Shown here: positions 44,020 through 53,129 of the stretch, piece after piece | Numbering within the stretch: position 1 is the stretch's first letter | How the letters are laid out: each line of letters begins with the position of its first letter | NCBI RefSeq assembly: GCF_019428685.1 | Contig: NZ_CP080096.1 | Span: 1,426,001 to 1,490,000, forward strand | Length of the DNA stretch: 64,000 nucleotides | Direction of reading: 5' to 3' | From: Paraburkholderia edwinii | GTDB taxonomy: Bacteria; Pseudomonadota; Gammaproteobacteria; Burkholderiales; Burkholderiaceae | Notes under the pieces: model-generated | The model's database searches: none | What the model saw: the letters and a program-made list of their open reading frames with translations, nothing else | What the model was told of the DNA's origin: nothing | Translations under genes and position numbers: made by a program

Positions 44020-44283
44020 TTACCACTCCGTCTGTTCGGTGCCCGCGCTCGCAGGTCCTTGCGACGCACGTGACTTCACGCACAACTCGAGCCCATAGAG
44101 CGCGAAAAGTGTGAGGAGCTGGTCAAGTGAAATCGACGCGGTAGCCGTCGTTTCGAGCGATGAGAGCCGGGGCTGACCCACACGAAGTCTCGCCGCTGCC
44201 TCGGCTTGTGTCAGACCTGTTGCACGCCTGGCTGTCAGCAGGATTTCGCTCATCTGACTTGTGGTGCTTACGATGATCTTCAT
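44020..44283 (-). CDS. hipB: HipB-type antitoxin, XRE-family helix-turn-helix
   Basis: An 87-residue antitoxin. The HTH (LLTARRATGLTQAEAAARLR, VGQPRLSSLETTAT) is of the HipB/XRE class. The C-terminal ASQGPASAGTEQTEW is a flexible tail. In E. coli the tail carries a Trp that docks on HipA, and a terminal Trp is present here too. AGGAA lies upstream of the ATG at 44283. It neutralises HipA and represses its own operon. GC content falls sharply right upstream. Confidence 0.93.
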   Translation of the reverse strand: MKIIVSTTSQMSEILLTARRATGLTQAEAAARLRVGQPRLSSLETTATASISLDQLLTLFALYGLELCVKSRASQGPASAGTEQTEW

Positions 44284-44287
44284 AAAG

Positions 44288-44408
44288 TATTCCTGTGAGG
44301 CATAAACCCATTATATGTGTGATAGGAATAAACAGCAAATATGCGTGTGAGAAATAATCTTGGAATATGCTTTTTAGGAATAAAGAGAAAATATTTGTAT
44401 CAGGAATA
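44288..44408. promoter_or_regulatory. AT-rich hipBA promoter region with repeated GGAATA half-sites
   Basis: TATTCC at 44288-44293 and GGAATA at 44325, 44362, 44377 and 44403 resemble the half-sites of the E. coli hip operator (TATCCN8GGATA) with one extra base. Only the first pair is inverted. The stretch is much more AT-rich than the rest of the window. HipB binding is inferred. Confidence 0.55.
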
Positions 44409-44584
44409 TTTTGGCAAATCACGTACGAACTCATTGAACGTCAATAAGTTGTTGCTACTGCTGAAAGGACGGACTTCGCCGCACCACGATTACATCCCAT
44501 GTAATTGGCCTACCGAACGAGGGTCTCTACTCTCTGGCTTGTCGCGTCACCTTCCCGGTGACGCTCATCGCCAAGGAGAGGACC

Positions 44585-45142
44585 ATGTCCCGCTATCCCG
44601 TGCACACGAACGAATCCGCGCCCGCGCAATCGAAGCCCGTGCTTGCGCAACTGCAACAGACGTTCGGCCTGATCCCGAACGTCGCTGCCGCGATGGCGGC
44701 GTCGCCGGTGCTGATCAACGGTTTTATCGGCCTGTTCGAGCGTGTGCATTCGAGCAGTCTGAGCGAGCCGCAAATCCAGACCTTGTTGCTGACCAATGCG
44801 GTCGCGAACGTGAGCGAGTGGCCCGTCGCGTTTCACACCGCACTCGCGCTGAAGCAGGGCATTTCTCGCGATGACGTCGACGCGATCCGGCGCGGCCACC
44901 TGCCTGCTGACGCGAAACTTGCCGCACTATCGGCGCTCGCGCGCATGCTGATCGAGAAGCGCGGCTGTCTTGCCGAAGCGGACCAGCAGCACTTTATCGA
45001 TGCCGGCTTCAGCGCGGAGCAGATACTCGAGGTCATCGCGGTGGTGGCCGCATCGACCATCACCAATTACGCGAGCAACGTGACCCGGCCGAAACTCGAA
45101 GCGTTGTTCGAGGAGTTCGCGTGGCATGCTCCGCGCGTGTGA
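44585..45142 (+). CDS. CMD/AhpD-like protein lacking the CxxC pair
   Basis: A 185-residue helical protein of the AhpD/uncharacterised-peroxidase superfamily: FGLIPNVAAAMAASPVLINGFIGL and the later SAEQILEVIAVVAASTITNYASNVTRP. In AhpD the active site is E-x-C-x-x-C-x-x-x-H. Here the corresponding stretch is NVSEWPVAFHTALA, with Ser and Val in place of the two cysteines, and only the His kept. It therefore cannot use the AhpD disulfide mechanism. GGAGAGGACC precedes the ATG. It is 39 bases before an XRE/MmyB regulator and probably shares its transcript. Confidence 0.85.
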   Translation: MSRYPVHTNESAPAQSKPVLAQLQQTFGLIPNVAAAMAASPVLINGFIGLFERVHSSSLSEPQIQTLLLTNAVANVSEWPVAFHTALALKQGISRDDVDAIRRGHLPADAKLAALSALARMLIEKRGCLAEADQQHFIDAGFSAEQILEVIAVVAASTITNYASNVTRPKLEALFEEFAWHAPRV

Positions 45143-45181
45143 GTCCGCTATAGTCGTCGTTCGTCATCGAGGGGAAAACGA

Positions 45182-46036
45182 ATGAGCGCGAGCAGCCGCG
45201 ATCCGAAAGCGCCGCCGGGTGAACTCGGCAATCTGTTGCGCTATTGGCGTGACGTACGCGGCATGAGTCAGCTCGATTTGTCGCTCGAAGCCGGTGTCTC
45301 GCAGCGGCAGATTAGCTTTATCGAAAGCGGCCGCAGTGTGCCGGGCCGCGACACGCTGCTGACGCTCGCGCAAACGCTCGACGTGCCGCTGCGCGAGCGC
45401 AATGCGTTGCTGCTCGCCGCGGGCTACGCGCCGATCTATTCGGAGGCGCCATGGAACGCGCAGGAAATGCATGGCGTGATCCGCGCGCTCGAGCGTGTCG
45501 TGCGCCAGCACGAACCGTATCCCGCGATCGTGATGGACCGGCACTGGAACCTGTTGATGACGAACAACGCGGCGCCGCGCTTTTTCAACTGCTTCATCGA
45601 CATGGCATCGCGCGAAGGACCGCGCAACATGCTGCATCTGATGTTCGACCCGCTCGGCATGCGTCCGTTCGTAGCCGACTGGGACACGGTTGCGCGAAGC
45701 CTGCTGCAGCGCGTGTATCGCGAATCGGTCGGCCACGTGATCGACGGCGATACGGGGCGGCTGCTCGATGAATTGCTTGCGTACCCCGATGTGCCGCGCG
45801 ACTGGAGAACGTGGAACGCACCGGCCGCAGCAGCCGCGATGCCGATGATTCCGCTCGGTTTTGTCAGCGACGGCGTCGTGCTTCGCTATTTCTCGATGGT
45901 CACGAGCGTCGGCGCACCGCAAAACGTGGCCGCGCAGGAACTGCGCCTCGAATGCATGTTTCCCGCCGATGAGGAAACCGAAGCACGACATCAAGACCTG
46001 CTTGCGGCGCATGCGCTTGCCGCGCGTCGCCGGTAG
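45182..46036 (+). CDS. XRE-family regulator with MmyB-like ligand domain
   Basis: A 284-residue regulator. Residues 15-75 form the XRE helix-turn-helix (LLRYWRDVRGMSQLDLSLEA, SQRQISFIESGRSVPG). From about 95 on, YPAIVMDRHWNLLMTNNAA and MLHLMFDPLGMRPFVADWD match the MmyB-like ligand-binding domain, which in relatives binds fatty-acid-like molecules. It follows the AhpD-like gene closely and may control it. The ATG at 45182 has a purine-rich GAGGGGAAAACGA upstream. Confidence 0.9.
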   Translation: MSASSRDPKAPPGELGNLLRYWRDVRGMSQLDLSLEAGVSQRQISFIESGRSVPGRDTLLTLAQTLDVPLRERNALLLAAGYAPIYSEAPWNAQEMHGVIRALERVVRQHEPYPAIVMDRHWNLLMTNNAAPRFFNCFIDMASREGPRNMLHLMFDPLGMRPFVADWDTVARSLLQRVYRESVGHVIDGDTGRLLDELLAYPDVPRDWRTWNAPAAAAAMPMIPLGFVSDGVVLRYFSMVTSVGAPQNVAAQELRLECMFPADEETEARHQDLLAAHALAARRR

Positions 46037-46406
46037 CTGCGCTGAGCGTTGCACCGAAATCAATATGAAATCGAATGGCGCATCACCAGGCGAATCGGGC
46101 ATATAAGGGTCCCTGAATCGCAAGCGCCTCTTTCCTGTCTCTCGCGATACGCGCTTTTGCCTGGACCTCATCTAAATTTATCGACACATTTAACGAGTTA
46201 ATCCATTTTAACAGTGTCGATTTCTGCCGCTTGTAGGAGGCGAAATTGTTTCCTATAACAGCTACAGAAGTCCAAAATTTCCCTAATTAATAAAGATATC
46301 TATTAATACATCGTGCGCACCCGGATTGCGGACTCGCTATTTGCGCGGTATTTCCATACAGGGTTCGGCACAACGGCTTTATGTGTTCTCCGCGGGAGGG
46401 TGAAAC
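46037..46406. promoter_or_regulatory. arc operon upstream region with dyad
   Basis: An AT-rich region of 370 bases. ATCGACAC (46180-46187) and GTGTCGAT (46214-46221) form a perfect 8-bp inverted repeat with 26 bases between, and TAACGAGTTA (46192-46201) inside is a further dyad. I find no TTGAT-N4-ATCAA (FNR/ANR) site. Around 46294-46301 AGATATCT lies between ATTAAT motifs. GGGAGG precedes the arcD ATG. Confidence 0.5.
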
Positions 46407-47864
46407 ATGAATGAAGCCACAGGAATCAGTCACTCGGAGCCCACCACTCACAATCTGCGACTCGGCGCATTGACTGCGCTGGTGATCGGGTCGATGGTTG
46501 GTGGCGGCATATTTTCGCTGCCTCAGAATATGGCCAATAGCGCCGATGTCGGCGCGGTATTGATCGGATGGGTCATTACAGGCATCGGCATGCTCATGCT
46601 CGCGTTTGTTTTCCAGACTCTCGCGATTCGAAAGCCCAATCTCGACGGCGGCGTTTATGCGTATGCGCAGGCCGGCTTCGGCGACTACATGGGATTTTCA
46701 TCGGCATGGGGTTACTGGATTAGCGCATGGCTAGGTAATGTCGGATATTTCGTCCTGCTGTTCAGCACGCTCGGCTATTTCTTCCCCGTTTTCGGCGAGG
46801 GAAACACGGTTGCGGCAATCGTCTGTGCATCGGTTTTGTTATGGTGCGTGCATGCGCTCGTATTGCGCGGCATCAAGGAAGCCACCTTCATCAATCAGAT
46901 TACGACGGTCGCGAAGATCGTCCCGATCGTGCTGTTTATCGTGATTTGCGCATTCGCATTCAGGTTGAATATTTTCACCGCGGACATATGGGGAACATCG
47001 AATCCAAAGCTTGGAAGCGTGATGGATCAGGTTCGCAACATGATGCTCGTCACGGTATGGGTATTCGTCGGTATCGAGGGCGCAAGCATTTTTTCGGCGC
47101 GCGCGGAACGACGCAGCGACGTCGGCAGCGCAACGGTGATCGGCTTTGTGACGGTGCTGCTCGTCCTGGTATTCGTCAACGTGCTGTCGCTCGGCGTGAT
47201 GACGCAACCTGAACTGGCGAAGTTGCAGAATCCGTCGATGGCGGGCGTGCTCGAACGTGTAGTCGGCCATTGGGGCGCGATTCTCATCAGCGTCGGCCTC
47301 GTTATCTCTTTGGCCGGCGCGCTGCTGTCATGGGTTCTGCTGTGTGCGGAAATTCTGTTCTCTGCTGCCAAAGACAAAACGATGCCGGCGTTTCTTCGCA
47401 AGGAAAATGCGAACAAGGTGCCTGCCAACGCATTGTGGCTCACCAATGCGATGGTGCAGATCTTCCTCGTCATCACGCTGTTCTCGAAGGGCACGTATCT
47501 ATCGCTGATCTACCTGTCGACATCGATGATTCTTGTGCCGTATTTCTGGTCGGTCTCGTATGCCCTGCTGCTGGCCGTACGCGGCGAGAGCTATGAACAG
47601 GCTGCCGCGCCGGCGCGCAACAAGGATCTGATCATTGCGGCGATCGCGGTGATCTATGCGCTCTGGCTGCTCTATGCGGGAGGCGTGAAGTACTTGTTGC
47701 TGTCGGCGCTGCTCTATGCGCCGGGCGCCATTCTGTTTGCAAAAGCCAAGCGTGAAAACGGGGAACCGATTTTCACCACGATTGAAAAGCTGGTTTTTGC
47801 CGCTGTCGTTCTGGCGGCGGTCGTTGCGGCATTCGGGCTTTACCGGGGGTTCCTGACGCTCTGA
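46407..47864 (+). CDS. arcD: arginine:ornithine antiporter ArcD
   Basis: A 485-residue APC-superfamily transporter with about 12 transmembrane helices. The N-terminal motif LGALTALVIGSMVGGGIFSLPQ (split by the conserved GG) and LDGGVYAYAQAGFGDYMGFS are basic amino-acid/ornithine antiporter hallmarks. EGASIFSARAERRSDVGSAT in the middle loop is typical of ArcD. It exchanges external arginine for internal ornithine without ATP. It is the first gene of arcDABC and lies 21 bases before arcA. Confidence 0.93.
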   Translation: MNEATGISHSEPTTHNLRLGALTALVIGSMVGGGIFSLPQNMANSADVGAVLIGWVITGIGMLMLAFVFQTLAIRKPNLDGGVYAYAQAGFGDYMGFSSAWGYWISAWLGNVGYFVLLFSTLGYFFPVFGEGNTVAAIVCASVLLWCVHALVLRGIKEATFINQITTVAKIVPIVLFIVICAFAFRLNIFTADIWGTSNPKLGSVMDQVRNMMLVTVWVFVGIEGASIFSARAERRSDVGSATVIGFVTVLLVLVFVNVLSLGVMTQPELAKLQNPSMAGVLERVVGHWGAILISVGLVISLAGALLSWVLLCAEILFSAAKDKTMPAFLRKENANKVPANALWLTNAMVQIFLVITLFSKGTYLSLIYLSTSMILVPYFWSVSYALLLAVRGESYEQAAAPARNKDLIIAAIAVIYALWLLYAGGVKYLLLSALLYAPGAILFAKAKRENGEPIFTTIEKLVFAAVVLAAVVAAFGLYRGFLTL

Positions 47865-47885
47865 CGCGGATATGGGAGAAATGCG

Positions 47886-49139
47886 ATGAATACCGAGGTC
47901 AACATGCTCGGAGCGTATTCCGAGGTAGGCAAGCTACGCAAGGTCATGGTGTCTTCGCCAGGGCTCGCGCATCAACGCCTGACGCCCGGCAACTGCGACG
48001 AACTGCTGTTCGACGACGTGATCTGGGTAAGTCAGGCGAAGCGCGACCATTTCGACTTTGTAACCAAGATGCGCGAGCGCGGCGTCGAAGTACTCGATGT
48101 GCACAACCTGCTAACGCAGACGCTGAGCAATCCCGAAGCGCGCAAGTGGATGCTCGACCGGAAAATCAGCGACAACAGCATCGGCATTGGTTTGAGCAAC
48201 GAAGTGCGTGCCTGGATGAACGAAATGGAACCGCGCAAACTCGCGGAGTTCCTGATCGGCGGTGTATCGATTGACGATCTCCCGGCTAGCGATGCGCCGG
48301 TCCTGAAGCTCTTTCGCGAATACGTCGGTTACTCGAGCTTCCTGATGGCGCCGCTGCCGAACATGGTGTTTACGCGCGATACCACCTGCTGGATTTATGG
48401 CGGGGTGACGCTTAATCCGATGTATTGGCCCGCACGCAGGCAGGAGACGCTGCTCGCGTCGGCCATCTACAAGTTTCACCCCAGCTTCGCCGATGCGGAA
48501 TTCGAAGTCTGGTGGGGCGACCCCGATACGGATCACGGCGCGTCGACACTCGAAGGCGGCGACGTGATGCCGATCGGCAAAGGCATCGTGCTGATCGGCA
48601 TGGGAGAGCGAACGTCACGCCAGGCGATCGGACAAGTGGCACGAGCATTGTTCGCCAAGGGCGCCGCCCAGCAGGTGCTCGTGGCGGGATTGCCGAAGTC
48701 GCGGGCAGCGATGCACCTCGATACGGTCTTCAGCTTCTGCGATCGCGATCTCGTCACGATCTTCCCTGAAGTGGTCAAGCAGATCGTGACCTTCTCGCTA
48801 AGACCCGAAGAGAAAAGCGCTTACGGCATGAGCATTCAGCGCGAAGACAAGCCGTTCGTGCAGGCGGTCGGCGATGCGCTTGGGCTTAAAACCCTGCGTG
48901 TCGTCGAAACAGGGGGCAACAGTTTCGCCGCGGAACGGGAGCAATGGGACGACGGCAACAACATGGTCTGCGTCGAACCGGGCGTCGTGATCGGCTACGA
49001 CCGCAATACGTTCACGAACACGCTGCTGCGCAAGGCCGGGGTCGAGGTAATCACGATCACCGCCAGCGAACTGGGCCGCGGACGCGGCGGCGGCCACTGC
49101 ATGACATGCCCGGTTTCGCGCGACGCCGTCGACTATTGA
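47886..49139 (+). CDS. arcA: arginine deiminase
   Basis: A 417-residue guanidino-modifying enzyme converting arginine to citrulline and ammonia. Family motifs are [52 protein letters not shown] and the C-terminal [13 protein letters not shown], which holds the nucleophilic cysteine. The catalytic Asp/Glu/His positions lie around FTRD, EGGD and [19 protein letters not shown] precedes the start. It acts with ArcB and ArcC to make ATP from arginine. Full length, no damage. Confidence 0.96.
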   Translation: MNTEVNMLGAYSEVGKLRKVMVSSPGLAHQRLTPGNCDELLFDDVIWVSQAKRDHFDFVTKMRERGVEVLDVHNLLTQTLSNPEARKWMLDRKISDNSIGIGLSNEVRAWMNEMEPRKLAEFLIGGVSIDDLPASDAPVLKLFREYVGYSSFLMAPLPNMVFTRDTTCWIYGGVTLNPMYWPARRQETLLASAIYKFHPSFADAEFEVWWGDPDTDHGASTLEGGDVMPIGKGIVLIGMGERTSRQAIGQVARALFAKGAAQQVLVAGLPKSRAAMHLDTVFSFCDRDLVTIFPEVVKQIVTFSLRPEEKSAYGMSIQREDKPFVQAVGDALGLKTLRVVETGGNSFAAEREQWDDGNNMVCVEPGVVIGYDRNTFTNTLLRKAGVEVITITASELGRGRGGGHCMTCPVSRDAVDY

Positions 49140-49192
49140 CGCGCGCGCACGCTGCAGGCTCCGTCGCTCATCTCAACAGAGGGAGACAACTC

Positions 49193-50203
49193 ATGGCGTT
49201 CAATTTGCGAAATCGCAGTCTTCTCAGCCTGATGAATCACAGCACGCGCGAACTGCGCTATCTGCTCGATCTGTCGCGCGATCTCAAGCGCGCGAAGTAC
49301 TCGGGCACCGAGCAGCAGCACCTGCTGCGCAAGGAAATTGCGCTGATCTTCGAGAAGACCTCCACGCGCACGCGCTGCGCGTTCGAAGTGGCCGCGCACG
49401 ACCAGGGTGCGAACGTCACTTATATCGATCCGGCGTCGTCCCAGATCGGACACAAGGAGAGCATGAAGGACACTGCCCGTGTGCTAGGCCGCATGTATGA
49501 CGCAATCGAATACCGGGGCTTTAGCCAGGAGATCGTCGACGAACTCGCGCGCTATGCCGGGGTGCCGGTGTTCAACGGCCTGACCGACGAATACCACCCG
49601 ACGCAGATGCTCGCCGACGTGCTGACGATGCGCGAGAACGCCGACAAGCCGCTGCAGGAGATCAGCTATGCGTATCTCGGAGATGCGCGCAACAACATGG
49701 GCAATTCGCTGCTGCTGATCGGCGTGAAGCTCGGCATGGACGTGCGCATCGCGGCGCCGAAATCGCTATGGCCGGCGCAGGAGCATATTTCGGCCTGCGA
49801 GCAGTTCGCGAAGGAGAGTGGCGCGCGGATGGTGTTGACCGAAGATCCGCAGGCGGCGGTCAAAGGCGTGGACTTCGTCCATACCGACGTCTGGGTGTCG
49901 ATGGGCGAACCGGTCGAAGCGTGGGACGAACGGATCAAGCTGCTGCTGCCGTATCAGGTGAACCGCGCGTTGATGGAATCGACCGGCAACCCGCGCACGA
50001 AGTTCATGCACTGTCTGCCCGCCTTCCATAACAGCGAAACCAAGGTCGGCAAGCAGATCGCGGAACGCTATCCGGATCTGGCAAACGGCATCGAGGTGAC
50101 GGAGGAGGTATTCGAGTCCCACTACAACATCGCATTCGAGCAGGCGGAAAACCGGATGCATACGATCAAGGCGATTCTGGTGTCCACGCTGGCCGACCTG
50201 TGA
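49193..50203 (+). CDS. arcB: ornithine carbamoyltransferase, catabolic
   Basis: A 336-residue carbamoyltransferase that phosphorolyses citrulline to ornithine and carbamoyl phosphate. It has the carbamoyl-phosphate motif [15 protein letters not shown], the [11 protein letters not shown] block and the ornithine-loop [10 protein letters not shown]. ArcB-type sequences have the HCLPAFH form and are about 335 residues, versus about 310 for biosynthetic ArgF. The start ATG at 49193 ([13 protein letters not shown]) has GAGGGAGACAACTC upstream; an in-frame leader to 48944 overlaps arcA and is rejected. Downstream of arcA by 53 bases. Confidence 0.95.
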   Translation: MAFNLRNRSLLSLMNHSTRELRYLLDLSRDLKRAKYSGTEQQHLLRKEIALIFEKTSTRTRCAFEVAAHDQGANVTYIDPASSQIGHKESMKDTARVLGRMYDAIEYRGFSQEIVDELARYAGVPVFNGLTDEYHPTQMLADVLTMRENADKPLQEISYAYLGDARNNMGNSLLLIGVKLGMDVRIAAPKSLWPAQEHISACEQFAKESGARMVLTEDPQAAVKGVDFVHTDVWVSMGEPVEAWDERIKLLLPYQVNRALMESTGNPRTKFMHCLPAFHNSETKVGKQIAERYPDLANGIEVTEEVFESHYNIAFEQAENRMHTIKAILVSTLADL

Positions 50204-50288
50204 TCGTCGATCGCAGCGGAGTGTAAGGCAGTGCCGGTAACCGTAGAACACGGGTTCGTCGATTGCGCGTCTTCGGGAGGGATCTATC

Positions 50289-51227
50289 GTGCGCCTTGTC
50301 ATTGCTTTGGGTGGGAACGCGTTATTGCAGCGCGGTCAGCCGATGACGGAAAGCCAGCAGCGCGAGAACGTCAAGGTTGCCGCGGCGCAGATCGCGCGCG
50401 TCGCGGCCGGCAACGAGCTCGTGATCGCGCATGGCAACGGGCCGCAGGTCGGCCTGCTTGCGCTGCAAAGCGCGGCTTACAAGGAGGTCGCGCCGTATCC
50501 GCTGGATGTCCTCGGCGCGCAGACCGAGGGCATGATCGGCTATCTGATCGAACAGGAATTGGGCAACCTGCTGCCGTTCGAGGTCCCGTTCGCGACGATC
50601 CTGACGCAGGTCGAAGTCGATCCCGCAGACCCGGCATTCAGCCATCCGACGAAGCCGATCGGGCCCATCTATACGAAAGAGGAAGCGCTGCGGCTCGCGG
50701 AAGAAAAAGGCTGGAGCATTGCGCAGGACGGCAACAGCTATCGCCGCGTCGTGGCAAGCCCGAGGCCGCAGCGGATTTTTGAAATCCGGCCTGTGAAATG
50801 GCTGCTCGAAAAAGGGACCGTCGTGATCTGCGCGGGCGGCGGCGGCATTCCGACATGCTACGGGGACAACCGCCAGTTGCGCGGCGTGGAAGCGGTGATC
50901 GACAAAGATCTGTGCTCCGCGCTGCTGGCCGAAGAGCTGGGCGCCGATCTGCTCGTGATTGCGACCGACGTCGATGCGGCCTACGTCGACTGGGGCAAGC
51001 CGACGCAGAAGGCCATTTCGCGCGCGCATCCCGATGAACTCGAGAAACTCGGTTTCGCGTCCGGATCGATGGGGCCGAAGGTCCAGGCGGCCATCGAATT
51101 TGTTCGTAACTCCGGGAACGATGCGGTGATCGGCGCATTGCCCGATATCGTGGCGATCGTCGATGGCGCCGCCGGCACACGGGTCACGGCGCGCAACGCC
51201 GGGATGCAATTTCATTCGCCTGCCTAG
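50289..51227 (+). CDS. arcC: carbamate kinase
   Basis: A 312-residue amino-acid-kinase-family enzyme that turns carbamoyl phosphate and ADP into ATP, CO2 and ammonia, the energy-yielding step of the ADI pathway. Signatures are [27 protein letters not shown] and [13 protein letters not shown], with the late [14 protein letters not shown]. The start is a GTG with GGGAGG eight bases upstream. Its stop overlaps the convergent gene at 51224 by four bases. With arcD, arcA and arcB it completes the operon. Confidence 0.95.
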   Translation: MRLVIALGGNALLQRGQPMTESQQRENVKVAAAQIARVAAGNELVIAHGNGPQVGLLALQSAAYKEVAPYPLDVLGAQTEGMIGYLIEQELGNLLPFEVPFATILTQVEVDPADPAFSHPTKPIGPIYTKEEALRLAEEKGWSIAQDGNSYRRVVASPRPQRIFEIRPVKWLLEKGTVVICAGGGGIPTCYGDNRQLRGVEAVIDKDLCSALLAEELGADLLVIATDVDAAYVDWGKPTQKAISRAHPDELEKLGFASGSMGPKVQAAIEFVRNSGNDAVIGALPDIVAIVDGAAGTRVTARNAGMQFHSPA

Positions 51228-52108
51228 CGCGGTGTCGGGCGCGGCGCACGCCCCGGCTGCGCGGATGCGGGCGAAGGCCCGACCGGTGGCGACGCGTCGC
51301 GAGCCGGCGTCTGGCTTTCGTCGATCGCGTGCATGATCGTCAGAAGCAGAATGAAGTCGCGATCGGGATCGGGCATCGACAGGATCGCATGCAAGGTCAC
51401 GCGCGTCGCCCAGCATGCATCGCTCGGCGTCGCCTGGGCGGGATTGGACGTATAGCTTTCGAAGCGCGACATGCCGTATGCGTCTCCGCCCAGCTGCGCA
51501 AAGAGTGCGCGCGCGAGATGATATTGCGCCGATGCGTACTGTGCGCGCGTCGGTAATATGACGGGGCTATTCAGCGCATCGCTCACCAGCACCTTCGACA
51601 GCAGTTCGAAGTATTGCGCGACATCGGGTTCGGACATCTCGCGCAGCGAGATCCGCGCCATGACGTCGCTCAGACTGGTCAGCCCGAAGCAATTGACGGG
51701 CACCAGTTCGTCGAGAAACTTCGTCATCAAGGCAACGTAGCTGAGCCTGTCGGCAGCGGGAAGCCGCACGAGCCCGTTCGTCATGATGATTTCGCGCAGC
51801 TGCGGATCGAGAAAGATCCGGCCGACGCCCTGCGCGCCGCCCGGGATGGCCGACGTAATGAGCGGGTCTTGCCGGATCCGGTCGATCCATACGCGAACGA
51901 TCTGTGCCTTGTTCGAGCCGGGGTCTATGCCTTGTGCGCGGAACAACTGATCGAAAAAGCGCTGCTCCGGTTGCGACGACAGCGTCGGAAGCGCCGCATC
52001 CTGCGGCAGCAGCACAGTGTCCCAGTTGTAGCGCAGCGCCGCGTTAACCGACGCGGGCGCAACGAGCGCGATGATTAGCAGGATGAGGCAGAGGGCGAGC
52101 CTGATCAT
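51224..52108 (-). CDS. secreted hypothetical protein, 294 aa
   Basis: A signal peptide ([20 protein letters not shown], cleavage after VNA) precedes about 270 residues of helical character. Recognisable but unnamed stretches include [20 protein letters not shown] and [19 protein letters not shown]. The C-terminal 35 residues are Pro/Ala-rich. GGGGAGG precedes the ATG at 52108. It follows the DUF2950 gene on the same strand, so it may be part of that operon. I do not recognise a family. Confidence 0.75.
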   Translation of the reverse strand: MIRLALCLILLIIALVAPASVNAALRYNWDTVLLPQDAALPTLSSQPEQRFFDQLFRAQGIDPGSNKAQIVRVWIDRIRQDPLITSAIPGGAQGVGRIFLDPQLREIIMTNGLVRLPAADRLSYVALMTKFLDELVPVNCFGLTSLSDVMARISLREMSEPDVAQYFELLSKVLVSDALNSPVILPTRAQYASAQYHLARALFAQLGGDAYGMSRFESYTSNPAQATPSDACWATRVTLHAILSMPDPDRDFILLLTIMHAIDESQTPARDASPPVGPSPASAQPGRAPRPTPR

Positions 52109-52194
52109 GTGTTGCCTCCCCGAAGCGAGCGAGGCGGTGTAGGGCGTGTACGCGCGTGTGGGGGTGTAGGGGCTGTCAATGCGCGCCGTTCGCA

Positions 52195-53118
52195 TCAGGG
52201 TGCGACTTTCTTCCAGCCAGGCCCGGGATCGAACGACTTCATCGCCTCGGCAATGGCCGCGCCGTCCGGGCCCAGGTCGCGCTCGTAGACCTGTCCCGAG
52301 TGGCTCACCATAAAGGTCTTGATGCCGGTGTCGTCGTATCGCACGGGCCACGCGACGACCGCAAAGCCGCCGAACAGCCGTCCATGCGTGAGGTAGTCGT
52401 AAGCGCCACCCGGCGCGTGCGGGCCTTGTGACGTCAAAAGCTTGTAGTGGTAGCCGTAGTACGCGCCTTTTTCGGCGCTGCGCGAGCTTGCCTTGATAAA
52501 CGCCGGGCCGAGCGGGCTCGGCGGCTCGCCTTGCTGCGTCGGCCAGTACAGGCCGTCCTGCTTGCCCGGCGAACTCGACAGCTTCGACGCATACGCAAGC
52601 AAACCGTCGCCGTCGTGATCGGTCGTCGCGTATTCGCGCTGCGCATCGTAGACGGCGAGCAGTGCCTGAATGACCGCCAGTTCGTTGCGGCCGATACGTC
52701 GTTCACGCATTTCCTCGACGCCCGCGCGCGTATCGAAGTGCCAGCCTTGCGCGGAATTCACGAGCGGAACAGGGAAGGTCCAACCATCCTTGCCGACCGC
52801 AATCTGCGCACGCGTCGCATCGATCGGCTGAACGGTATGCGCGATGTGCCATTCGTCGATAAAGCGGGCGCGCACCTCGGCGCCGACCGGCGGAATCAGC
52901 TGGCGAAAGTCGCGGCCGAAGATCGATTGCAGCGCCGATTCGTTGTTGTCGATGACCGCATCGCCGAATGTGTCCATCGCCGCCTCCGGAGTACTGAAGG
53001 CTTTTTCCGCGTGAGCGGCGGATATCGTCATTGCGCTGAGCGCGCATGCGGCAGCGAACACACGAAGCGCGCCCGCAAGTCTCGCCCACAGCATGCCGAA
53101 CCGTATCCGTAGCTTCAT
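52195..53118 (-). CDS. DUF2950-family secreted protein
   Basis: A 307-residue protein. The signal peptide MKLRIRFGMLWARLAGALRV continues to SAAHAEKAFS, with cleavage after AHA. The mature part matches the DUF2950 pattern: FSTPEAAMDTFGDAVIDNNE, RRIGRNELAVIQALLAVYDA, AQREYATTDHDGDGLLAYA, and GAYDYLTHGRLFGGFAVVAW. AGGAGAC precedes the ATG. DUF2950 genes are often found beside DUF3300 genes, as here (12-base gap). No function is known to me; envelope-associated. Confidence 0.9.
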   Translation of the reverse strand: MKLRIRFGMLWARLAGALRVFAAACALSAMTISAAHAEKAFSTPEAAMDTFGDAVIDNNESALQSIFGRDFRQLIPPVGAEVRARFIDEWHIAHTVQPIDATRAQIAVGKDGWTFPVPLVNSAQGWHFDTRAGVEEMRERRIGRNELAVIQALLAVYDAQREYATTDHDGDGLLAYASKLSSSPGKQDGLYWPTQQGEPPSPLGPAFIKASSRSAEKGAYYGYHYKLLTSQGPHAPGGAYDYLTHGRLFGGFAVVAWPVRYDDTGIKTFMVSHSGQVYERDLGPDGAAIAEAMKSFDPGPGWKKVAP

Positions 53119-53129
53119 GCTGTCGTCTC

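Noticed and set aside
44284..44584. Insertion-sequence remnant in the AT-rich pocket
   Set aside because: No terminal inverted repeats, target-site duplication or transposase fragment could be seen.
46037..46406. FNR/ANR or ArgR box upstream of arcD
   Set aside because: I looked for TTGAT-N4-ATCAA and for a TGAAT/ATTCA ARG-box pair and found neither in acceptable form.
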